Shown piece after piece: positions 54,780 through 64,000 of a stretch of 64,000 bases of DNA. The DNA is from Aquatica leii (Eukaryota; Arthropoda; Insecta; Coleoptera; Lampyridae). The first letter of the stretch is position 1. Each line of letters starts with the position of its first letter. The position numbers and the translations under genes were made by a program. The stretch covers positions 7,988,937 through 8,052,936 of the forward strand of contig CM069436.1 of the NCBI GenBank assembly GCA_035610365.1, read 5' to 3'. Below the pieces are notes generated by a model. It did not search any database, was not told the DNA's origin, and saw only the letters and a program-made list of their open reading frames with translations.

Positions 54780-55104
54780 GATGATTTGTCCACCTGCTGG
54801 GTATCTATTTTTGGATTTTTCCCATCCTGGTTGCTAGGTTTGGGAGCAAAGCGTATAGACTTCTGCCTTTTTTTGAGTTGCTTCACTTTTGCTGCCACAT
54901 GTTTAGGCTTTCCTTTCTTATTGTCTCGTACGCTTGTTTAATAGAAATTTTTGTATATCCTGGTTTTTTGTTCGTGGATATTCAGTTGCATTCTTTCCTC
55001 TATTGTGATGCCCAGAAACTTGATACTGCTGATCATCTTTACTGGTTTTTCATTTACCAGAACGATTAGGGGTCTTTGGGCGTTTAGTTTGCTTTCTAGG
55101 AGTA

Positions 55105-55960
55105 TCATCTCTGATGTTTCCGCTGATGTTTCGTTTTTATTGTTTTGACACCATTTAAAAGCGTGTGCTGCTTTTTAGTGACTTTATTCTTAAGATCTCT
55201 TCTTGAGTCGCCTATTATTAGTATGATCTTATCATTTGCGTAAGGCCTTTCTTCCAGATCTAGGTTAAAGTTAGTATCAAGTAGGAGATTCCATAGGAAA
55301 GGTCTAAGTATGGATTCTTGTGGGCAGATTTTTGTAATATTACTCGATATTTCTTTATTCGCCGCTCTCATTATGACACGCCTATTCTGTAGGTAGTTTT
55401 GTGTCAGACTGTACAGCTGCATTATACATTTTATGCTTTTTAGTTTGTGTAGTATGATTGGCCATCATAAGTTATCAAAAGCTACTGTTATGTCTGGAGA
55501 TATGGCTAGGATGTATTTATCTTCCTTGTTACTTTTAACTGTGTCGAAGAGTTTTCTGAGCGCGTCTTCTGTTGATTTTTGTTCGATAAAATCATGCTGC
55601 TTATTAGAGGGTGGTTTGTTCTTGTTTTGTAGATATTTTAGTCTTTCAGCTGTTAGTTTTTCTAGAATTTTTTTCTAGAATTACTAAAACCATGATGGGC
55701 CTGCATTATTTGATGTCAGTTGAATTTCTTTCTTCTGCTTTCTAGATTATTATTACTAGACCTTGTTTCCAAGATTTATGTGTTTTACAGTTTCTTTTAT
55801 GAATTCATTATCAAGGTTGTCCGGCCCAGGAGCTTTGCTGTTTTTGATAGACGCCACTGGATTTTCTTATGTTAATGTAAATGGATCTTCTTTATTTGTC
55901 GTGACGTTTTTGTTTGTCTTCTTGATCGTGTTTAGTGTCCCATTATGGTTCTGATTCGGT
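55105..55960 (-). pseudogene. R1-like LINE reverse transcriptase
   Basis: Frame pieces on the minus strand: SIKNSKAPGPDNLDNEFIKE (about 55860-55800), EKLTAERLKYLQNKNKPPSN, STEDALRKLFDTVKSNKEDK, then a DITVAFDNLWWP segment with the first catalytic Asp. It continues to 55422-55105: YLQNRRVIMRAANKEISSNI, CPQESILRPFLWNLLLDTN and PYANDKIILIIGDSRRDLKN. The catalytic box reads YAND in place of YADD. The QG of CPQGSILGP is also changed to QE. Stops occur near 55433-55440 and 55680. Confidence 0.75.
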
Positions 55961-56859
55961 TTAGATATTTTGTATATTGATCCTCATGGTTCTTTGTTTC
56001 CTATCTCATTCACAAAGTTGCGGAGATGAGATTCTGTTTTGTTATATCGTTGATATTTTATTAATTATTAGTTCAAGCCGGTACTTTTTTGTGTTTTTCT
56101 TTTCTTAATCTGGCAATTTCAGGGGTTCACCATTTCACGTAGGTTTTCTTTATTTTTATTTTCGGAATGGTGCTATCGATTATATTAATGATTCTGCTCC
56201 TGATTCATCTTTATCTTTGCGTATTCTGAGTTTCGTTCTCTCTTCTTTTCTCTTGGCGATTTTTTGGAAATTCTGCTAGTCTGTTTTTTTGATGGGATAA
56301 ATTTAGAGAATCAATGTTCTTCCCGTTTTATTAAGCGGCGATCGCTGCATGAGGCGTTGGCTGAGACCCTCCAGTTGTTTATGTACCAAAACATTTTTCA
56401 GAGGTTATTGTGACGTCTGTCTTTGTTTCTCCGTTGCCTGCGTATATGCTAGGGTTGACGGGTAGATTAAGACCTTTAATCTATTGCTGATTATGTCTTT
56501 GAGTTGGCGCCCTTTTTGATTTGTTTGGTCACTATACCATAAAGTGGAGTTTGCATTGGCGTCCAATCCAAATATGATTTTTAGGTTAGTGTACCTGTTT
56601 ATGATTTTTCCATCATTTTGACATGCGGTTCGATTGCTTTTCTGTGTGTGAAGTACATGGAAACGTTCTTATTCTAGCACATACATAGGTTTTTGTGGGG
56701 AATTGTCAGATATTTTGGATTTGAAACTAATATGGTTGCGTGTTTTTGGTTTTTGCACTAACGTGATGTCTGTTTTGTTTTTTTGGCAGAAATTGGTTTA
56801 GTTTATCCGTGACTCTTCTGCCTTTTTGCAGGTTTTTGTGCAAAGGTTATATTGTAGTT

Positions 56860-57830
56860 TGTTACGAAGCTTTTGCTTTAGTAGGTTCTGTTGGTAACAA
56901 CCACGTCACCATGTCTAGCTGAGATGTAGGTGACTGAGCGTGGTTGAGAATGCTATAATAGAAAAGAGAAAAAATAGGCGCTACTTCGTTTTACTGGCAA
57001 AATCTTAGGCTTGGAGATACCAATGGTACGTCTGAACCTACTATCGAAGAGATTAGGAAAAAAGTAAACAAGCGATAACAAAATAATAAGCAAGAAACAG
57101 GAAAAAAGTAACGGTTACATAAGCTAACTCGGTCAATAATTTTTAAGCGAATAGACAAATTTGAATTACAGGTAATTACCTATAACACCGTAAAAATTAT
57201 AAAAGAAATTGATCAAGTATTTACGTTTACATGCAGTCGCGACAATATAGTAAATATAATTAGGAGTTACTCGCAGGTAGCTGGATATTAGCTACATCAA
57301 TAACGTTATTCTTGAAACTTGCGAAGATTGTAAGCTTACATTCATCGACGTGTGTTTGCTAAACTCTGGCTTTGACTACGTTTAAAGTTAAGGATATTCG
57401 ATTAGCAAAAATTAATTAGAGATTTTAGTTATACAAAATAAAAACCGCTGAGAGCTGGACCAAATTAAATCGCTGAAGGCTGAACACAAAGTAATAATAT
57501 AGCTTGTGACTTAATTTAAATAATGCAAATAAATACGTTATTTAAATATAGAATTTGATACACATTAAATCACACTGTGGAAGAAACAGTTATGTGGAAC
57601 AGAAAATTTTTAAATTAGCGACGTTTGAATAAAAGTCAAATCCAGGGGGTCTTCGGTTTTTAGCCACAGTTCAGAGATTTCGAACAATTATAGATTACGT
57701 GCAGCGAACACAAACCGGAATATCGATTTACGTCAAAATAACTAACAAGTGGTGTCGACATACTAGTGACGTGGTGAAAATGTTATTAAATTACGAAAAT
57801 GTGAAAAGTTGATACGAATGACACGTAACA
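56860..57830 (+). repeat. Family 1 LTR-like repeat, best-bounded copy (971 bp)
   Basis: Starts TGTTACGAAGCTTTTGC (56860) and ends AATGACACGTAACA (57830), giving short terminal inverted TGTTAC/GTAACA ends as in LTRs. Internal blocks: TGTTGGTAACAACCACGTCAC, GGAGATACCAATGGTACGTC, ATTGTAAGCTTACATTCATCG (about 57327) and GCTGAAGGCT motifs (57445-57475). It interrupts the R1-like LINE between ORF1 and endonuclease. The flanks (GTAGTT and GGCTGT) do not match, so no target duplication can be claimed. No coding content. Confidence 0.6.
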
Positions 57831-57839
57831 GGCTGTCCA

Positions 57840-58040
57840 TGTTCGTCTTCTTTTTTTGTGTATCTATAATCGATGCTGTTAATACTACCTCTTACATTAT
57901 TTTTAAGGTAAGGACACTACGACGCTGTGTTTGCTCGATTTCTCAAATGTCCGCATGTCGAAACTTCTTTACCGTACTTTGCCGGGTGGCCCACGTCCTT
58001 GCATTTAAATCATCTGGTGATTTGAATAAAGCCGTTTAGT
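57840..58040 (-). pseudogene. R1-like LINE ORF1 zinc-knuckle remnant
   Basis: On the minus strand a frame reads FKCKDVGHPAKYGKEVSTC then GHLRNRA, which follows C..C..GH....C and C...GH patterns of the ORF1 zinc knuckles in R1-like LINEs, with some Cys lost. It lies directly upstream, in element order, of the family 1 insertion. Confidence 0.5.
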
Positions 58041-58728
58041 TTGCCACTTTACTACTCCACAAATACTTTTTTTTTGTTTTATCAACTCGTCTCTAATGCT
58101 TGGCGTTATCTCGACTACCCAATGCACTCCGTTGCCGTTTTTTGGGCCTGTTTTAAAACACGTTCTTTGGCCAAGTTCTGTTTAATTATCGCCACTACTA
58201 GAATTGGCTCCGTAACGTTTCTGTTGGTATCGTATATAATAAGCTTGACACCACTGCTCTTTGGTTTAATATTTCCAAACCGGCTTTGTTTATTGCCGTG
58301 TTTTTGACTATTTTCTTTAAATCGTTTGCCGAGTTGGTTTCTATTAGTATTTCTCTGTTTTATTCTGCATGTGTTAATACCACTTTCTGTGATTTGGATT
58401 AAGTTTGCAATTGCTTTTTGAAGTTTGTCCTTTTTTGTATTTGTCTTTGTTGGCCGTTTTTGTTACTACTACATATTTTTTTCCTAATCCACTTGGGGTA
58501 TGTTATTTTTTGTTATTATTTAATTTTTCTGCGTACGTTGGTTTTGCAGAGCTAGTACTTGCCCTACTTATTATTTCTTTCTGGCATTCTATTCTTTCTT
58601 CTAATCTGGCGTTTTGGAGGCATAACGTAGTTCCCTCATCTCTGGCCTTGGTGGTTAAGGTCAGCAACTCGCATGTATCACACTTGTTTAATTTGCTGTT
58701 GATTTAGAATTTTTGTTACCGTGTTGTT

Positions 58729-58972
58729 AAGAGAAAGAGAAACCTTGGGCGCCAGGATACTTTTACATTAAACCCCAGAATGGGTATCCACCATTCAGGT
58801 TTACAACATAATCAACAAGACACAAATTTTACATATCAATCAAAATACACAACAGTTTAAATGCAGAGAGTATTAAGTACTTAAAATTGTGAAAGATAAT
58901 TAAAATTACAACAAACAAATTTAATAGATTTAAATTTTTAAATTTAAGAGATTTTGGCGCCCAACGTGGGGC
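58729..58972 (+). mobile_element. LTR end plus lysine-tRNA primer-binding site (left)
   Basis: About 225 bp (58729-58954) is followed immediately by TGGCGCCCAACGTGGGGC (58955-58972), the exact complement of the 3' end of a eukaryotic lysine tRNA (CUU type) including CCA. This is the layout of an LTR followed by its primer-binding site, with the element body expected to the right. The right-hand copy at 61887-62123 has the opposite orientation. The LTR has no clear TG start; a TGTTAAGAG lies just outside. Confidence 0.65.
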
Positions 58973-60240
58973 GTTCTCCGTCTTTCCTTATTCCCTATTC
59001 CCTAATTGTGAAAGATATTTATAATTAAAACAAACAAATTTAATGGATTTAAATTTTTAAATTTAAGAAATTTTAATTAATAGTCCAACCTGAACGTATA
59101 ATAGCACAAAAATTACTTGATTATTCACTGGTAATGCACAAAATTTATATTACTAGAAATATAACAACGCCGTTAGTACCGGCAACACACCTAGCAAGTA
59201 CTTAAAAGCAAAATAACAGCAGGTAGATTTCGCATACAAAATCATGAATAGCAAACAAAATTTTAAAAGGCGTGACAGCATGCGATAAACAAAATTAATC
59301 AGTGATAACCTAATTTAAGGTGATAAATTACTTTATAATGAATACAAAACAAACAAACAAAAAATTGACGTTACACGTGAGATACCTCTCTGACTCCGTG
59401 ATTAATAAGAAAAGAATGAATTACCAAATATACCACAGTTAACTCGAAGAAAGCGCTTTCTTTTCATTAAAACCTGGAACCGTAAAACTATTAAGTAAAA
59501 TCGGGTCAGCACAGTGACTCACGATAGCACCCAAAAAAATCTAAAACAGTATTAGTCTTTAAAAAGGAAAATTACACAACCAAAAAATCCGGTTCATCGA
59601 ATGCTGTTGTACACTTCAAAGTGACAAAAGGTGTCGCAGCTTCATGACTCGTCTAGGTATAGATGTATCGAAGGAAAGTTTCTATTCGAGGTTTTCTCTT
59701 TCGGATGTAAATTAGGTCCTCTAAATTATAGACTTCCAAGTTGGGTCTTTAGTACAATGTAAGAATTTATAGATAGGGAAAGTACTTCATGCCAACGGTC
59801 AACACGTGGCCGGTCGAACTCGTGCCTGTGATGTTAGAAATCACAAACAAGATTGTAAAGTAAGGGCCGAGACGGCTTGTAGAAAAATTTCCATACGGGA
59901 ATCGCCGTTATTCAGAGCAAACAAAGCCCAACCAAAACTCGCTATAAAATAAAAAACATGAGGTGACCTTGTACATTCATTAAAATAGAAAAAATCCGCT
60001 TACCTGTACCAACGTGGAATTTCAACGAGAGGAAAATTAAAACGCCTTAGGAATTAATATTTCCATAATAGGCATTAGTAACCAAACTTCAATAATCACA
60101 TTAAAAATTCATTTTAAGAATCCATGCGGTAAAGCGTGCAACAATATTAACACTCGCCGTTATTTGGACCCGCAAAAAGAGCCGAGGACGTGCAAGCTGC
60201 GTTGCCACGTTTACAACGAAACAAAAGAAATATAGGATGA
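58973..60240 (+). repeat. Leader-like region with family 2 similarity
   Basis: 59010-59075 repeats the end of the left LTR (AATTTAATGGATTTAAATTT). At about 59188-59480 the text ACCGGCAACACACCTAGC, CAGCATGCGATAAAC and AGAAAGCGCTTTCTTTTC follows the order of the second half of family 2 repeats (25.8-26.1 kb, 37.2-37.6 kb). No coding homology. It may be a diverged family 2 copy next to, or part of, the element with the lysine-tRNA primer site. Confidence 0.35.
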
Positions 60241-60719
60241 TGCAAAACTAACAAAAAATTAAGAAAAGTACGTTACAAACTCCCCCCCAGCAAGATAAAA
60301 AGCTCGGGACGACCAAAACGATTCGAAAGCTAAAATGAAGAACGGAAATTCTGACATCAGCCAGGGACAGAACCCTAAAAACCAAATCCAACTAAAGATT
60401 ACCACGAATACAGAAGAGACAGAGGATTTCCAGAATCTCAAGAATACAACCAACCAAACGCATAAAAGAAGCGCATGAAGCGAATAGTATCTCCACGAAG
60501 CAAATAGTAATTTTATTCCAAACCAAAAGAAAATACCATCACGGTTTACTAATTTCCAAAGCGCATAAAGCAATACCCACAAGTAAGGTACAAACAATCA
60601 ATAACCCAATACTGTAAGGACGTAAGTACCAAAAAAGTTCTAGAGAAGAGAAAAAAATATAGGAAAGATAGAAGTTTAGACAAGCGTCCAGGACTAAGTA
60701 GTCCTAAAATCCCCTTAAA

Positions 60720-61860
60720 CCCCAAAACTAGAATTCGAAGAAAAGAAAAGAAAGAATAGGAAAGAAGAGAACGTAAGAACTATCAATTGCTAATCGATCA
60801 CTGTGCTGGACTGTAACAATGAAACTTATAAGCCGATAAACGAAATAGAATATCCCAAGAAAAAACAAAGAGAAAAGTAGCAAAAGAGATATCCTAAAAA
60901 TAACTAACAACATCCAAAAAAAGCCGAGCAAGCGAAAGTACATAAAGTACAGAAAACGGAGTTGTAGTCTGTCTCAAGTTTCAGACTTACACAGCGAAAC
61001 GAATAACTTATTAAGCCCAATGTAGGAAAGGAAAGAATTAGCAAAAATAAAAATAAAGAGAAATGATATGGTTGCAGTGAATCCAAGAAAAAAAAAGACA
61101 AAGCTTAAGCAGAGAGAAAAACTTTCAAAGCAACCTAAAACAAAACCAGAAGAAAAAAAGAAAAAGAAGTATGAGTCAATAAAGAACAGAAAACTGCACT
61201 TGCCCATTGAGCATCGTGAGTCCGTGCTCGTTGTGTTGGAATGTCACATTGGAACGTAAATGCCGAAGAACGGATTAGAATATTCCAAGAGCAAAAGAAA
61301 CCCAAAAAAAGAGAAATATCCTAATAGTGACTGACAACATCAAAAATGCCGACTAAGCGGAAGTACCGAGTATAAAAGCGACGTTGCAGTCTATTCCTAG
61401 TTCCAAACCAAAAACAACGAAACAAAAACGCACTAAACTTAATAAAGCGAGAGAAGCTACTGAGAAAGAAAAGCAAAAGAAAAGAAACATAGTTGCGTGA
61501 ATACTAAAGCAATAAGTTACTAAAAAAAAGAAAGAAAGTATTCAAGCAACAAATCAAGATAAAAGAAAAAAGCAAAAAAGATAATTGCCCTAAAGGCAAA
61601 CCTTCAACAGCAAAAAGAAAAAAGGAAAGAAAAAATCAAAAGTAAGGAAGAAAAGAGACAGACGGAGAAAGATAAGACGAGATGTAGTTGTGTGATTTGT
61701 TCTTCTTTCCGTAGAAGAAACGAAAGGGAGTGACCAGCCCTTCAATGCCCAACCAACCGCCCATTGAGGCGAACCACAAAGAGAAGAAATAAAGAAAAAA
61801 TAATGGTTGGTACATAGAAAAGATAGATAAGCCCAAGAAGAAATGAATGAAAAGTAGAAA
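60720..61860 (+). repeat. A-rich imperfect tandem repeat, about 425-bp unit
   Basis: Two units align in order. AAGAGATATCCTAAAAATAA, CTAACAACATCCAAAAAAAGC, GTAGTCTGTCTCAAGTTTC and ATATGGTTGCAGTGAATCC (60882-61085) correspond to AAGAGAAATATCCTAATAGTG, CTGACAACATCAAAAATGCC, GCAGTCTATTCCTAGTTCC and CATAGTTGCGTGAATAC (61307-61505). The plus strand is very rich in A and G. The minus-strand frames are antisense Phe/Leu/Ser-rich shadows and I do not call them genes. Confidence 0.5.
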
Positions 61861-61886
61861 ATATTATATAGGGAATGACGGAGAAC

Positions 61887-62123
61887 GCCCCACGTTGGGC
61901 GCCAAAGTCTCTTAAATTAAAAAATTTAAATCCATTAAATTTGTTTGTTTTAATTATAATTATCTTTCAGAATTTTAAGTACTTAATACTCTCTGCATTT
62001 AAACTTGTGTATTATGATTGATATGTAAAATTTGTGTCTTGTTGATTATGTTATAAACCTGAATGGTGGACACCCATTCTGGGGTTTAATGTGAAAGTGT
62101 CCTGGCGCCCAAGGTTTCTCTTA
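61887..62123 (-). mobile_element. LTR end plus lysine-tRNA primer-binding site (right, inverted)
   Basis: GCCCCACGTTGGGCGCCA at 61887-61904 is the reverse complement of the left primer-binding site. 61905-62123 is the inverted copy of the left LTR, differing at only about 4 of 77 positions in the part I compared by eye (the AAACCCCAGAATGGGT region). The two copies therefore point toward each other, each with its element body toward the centre, which a single normal LTR element does not do. Confidence 0.65.
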
Positions 62124-64000
62124 TTTTGTTTGTTTTTTTGTATGGTTTGTTATACTAGATCCTTTCGGATTTAGAAAAAAGACATAGTTTTAGTCTGGCA
62201 TTTACCGTATTATTTCTTTCTTCTACCCACCCCACTCTCCGGCGGTTGTGAGTAGCCTGGCGTACGGTTTGTCAGCTTTTGTTTGCGTTGAACAAGTTTT
62301 TAGCGTAACAGTGTGTTCTTATGGCACTCGTTTAACTTATCTAGGACTTTCAGCAGGTGTTCGTCACAATCATCGTCTGGGAAATGAACTTGTTATCGGC
62401 TGTTTTTTCTTTATATGTGTTTGTCTTGGTTTGCGAGCGTTCTTCTAATTGTGAATTATGCTTCTCTGTTTCATTTTTTTCTATCTCGTCGTATTTGTCT
62501 TCTATGAGAGAGGATGTAGCCGTTAGCTTTTCGTCAAACTTTTTCGTGCTGCTGAATACTATTGGCTTGCTTTTTTTGTTATATCACAAAAACTGTCGGT
62601 AAGCACACTACAGCGACAACTGTTCCCGAAGCGGTACGTGTGACATGCAAAAATTTTTAACAGTTTATCTAACATTTCAATGTTCTTGTTTTGGGAGGGG
62701 ATCTATCCCTTTCATCTCCCTCTCCGTGAGTACGCCAATGACATTAAGTTTTTTTTTGGCATGACGATGACGATGTTAACAGACACCGAAGCGTTCTCAA
62801 ATGATTTATTTGTTAATTAACTGTTTGTAAAATAATCACAAAGCAAAATAACACCTTAATAAACTAATGTTTATTGTGTATGAAGAAAACCATTAATTGG
62901 TATTTGAATCCCCAAATTCCCGTAGCTTCCTTAAAGCTCTTCGCTCGACGAAGCTCTGTAGCAACTAACACTCGCGCTTAAATTTTAGTAAATTTAGGAA
63001 GCATTTTCGTTATTTTATTCTTGACCGATGTCTTGTTAAGATACTTTTATATAAAATTGTTTCTCATCATTTAACCGGAAACTGAGAAACTGCTCGTAAC
63101 TTGAAGCGTGAAGGACAACGATTTTCTTGGTCAATTAGCAATCTCCAACCATAAAAGCATGCGGTTCGAATCTTGCTAAGACGCTTTTAAGCTCACGTAA
63201 ATAATTAATTTACTAATTGACGTGAATATATTGCATTTACAACTGTATTGATTTGTTATTACTGAATTTGTTAAAGGGCGTGCGAAGTTTATGTATGCGA
63301 ATCACCGATTGTTATTATAATCGTTAACAATAACGAAGCTTCAATTAAAATATTTCAACAACATTTTTTATGAGAAATTTAATTATCTAATTGTTTCTGT
63401 AGTTTTGTGTGTTGCCGTATGTATGTAGAATGTTATTCTAGGTGGAGTTTGGCCGGTCTTCGCATCGTGGAAGTTCCCTTTAATTAATTTAAGTTAGCAG
63501 TGTTTGTTTGTTTATAATTAACGTCGTATTGTTCAGTGGATTTCATTAAGCTCGAGTAATTTGATTAGGAAAATCTATTAACTAAGTATGACTGAAATGA
63601 ATTTAAAATAAATTTTGTAATTAATCGTTTTTATTCGACAAAAACTTATTTTCAAAGTTTGTAGAAGAAGATTCCCCCCACAAAAAGTTCGAACGTCTCA
63701 TTTATTTAGAACTTTTCCCCTGATTTAATTAATTCTATTATAAATCAAATTAAGTGCAAACACAAATGCGATTTGCAAGTATTTCATTTTCGGAAAAATA
63801 AAAAAAAAGTGGAAACGACTCCGCAAAAATAACAAAAAGGAGTCTGTTTAAAAGCGCTTTTGTAAATATTAAAGGTTTTTGTATTTTACAAAATATACAC
63901 AAAAAAGAACAGATAAGCCTGGATCGTAGAGTGCAAACTAAACAAGTTAATGGTATTTTTCTGTCCTTAATTTGCAATACCGATGTTGTTGTAGAGTTTG
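62124..64000. other. AT-rich stretch without recognisable features
   Basis: No coding homology, terminal repeats or structured RNAs that I can support. Confidence 0.4.

Larger units (their letters stand above)
54340..58728 (-). mobile_element. R1-like LINE, split by a family 1 repeat
   Basis: Read leftward on the minus strand: an ORF1 zinc-knuckle region (about 58030-57900), an interruption by a family 1 repeat (57830-56860), endonuclease/linker sequence (about 56850-56000), RT (about 55960-55105) and a C-terminal region (about 54779-54560). The RT contains SKAPGPDNLDNEFIKETV, KSTEDALRKLF, DITVAFDNLWWPIILHKL and CPQESILRPFLWNLLLD. The AFDNLWWP.IL spelling is characteristic of the R1 clade. 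Many stops and frameshifts. Confidence 0.75.

Noticed and set aside
60259-60597. 112-codon hydrophobic frame on the minus strand, suggesting a membrane protein
   Set aside because: It is antisense to A/G-rich repeat sequence; Phe/Leu/Trp content is explained by the base composition. No homologous pattern.

Overview
The window looks like repeat-rich nuclear DNA from an insect or another arthropod. It is strongly AT-rich, and the coding remnants belong to arthropod-type transposable elements: R1-like and RTE-like LINEs, Ty3/Gypsy, Penelope-like elements (PLEs), hAT-like and Tigger/pogo DNA transposons. I found no host gene that I can support. All recognisable protein homology is transposon-derived and nearly all of it is broken.

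Layout. 1-1690 is featureless. 1690-5900 holds two adjacent degenerate LINEs (+), both missing the catalytic palm of the reverse transcriptase. 6526-7008 is a solo LTR with target duplication and heat-shock-like promoter motifs. 7010-10430 is featureless. 10440-12720 is a hAT-like transposase pseudogene (-) with an RTE-like LINE nested in it. 13000-16860 is a Ty3/Gypsy body (-) with a long uninterrupted RT/RNaseH/integrase frame. 17060-22710 has a dispersed repeat and two decayed PLEs (+). 22943-23327 is a second solo LTR. 25260-29800 has two LTR-like repeats and a LINE split by one of them. 31635-32315 is a 681-bp element with perfect 117-bp terminal inverted repeats that carries two hammerhead-ribozyme hairpins in tandem. 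32700-33784 is the 3' half of a Tigger transposon. 36860-41000 has an LTR-like repeat and an R1-like LINE (-). 41950-44420 and 47832-49489 are inverted relatives of one hammerhead-bearing foldback repeat that also carries a duplicated unidentified reading frame. 46712-51177 is a composite PLE with a 10-bp target duplication; the second foldback copy is nested in it with its own duplication of up to 13 bp. 51190-53150 has further dispersed repeats. 54340-58728 is an R1-like LINE (-) split by a 971-bp LTR-like repeat. 58729-62123 is bounded by convergent LTR ends, each followed by a primer-binding site for a lysine tRNA. 62130-64000 is featureless.

The most interesting signal is the family of hammerhead hairpins (31771-31882, 32069-32203, around 48048-48091 and 48367-48408, with decayed relatives near 44000 and 44290). 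Stem I, stem II, the CUGANGA and GAAA core and the cleavage triplet are present in four copies with different stem sequences. In the 31.6-32.3 kb element two same-strand ribozymes lie 310 nt apart, as expected of a unit able to release a small RNA that could circularise. Hammerheads are known in PLEs and retrozymes. Here they sit inside terminal-inverted-repeat or foldback elements, next to PLE copies that could in principle supply the mobilising enzyme; that link is inference.
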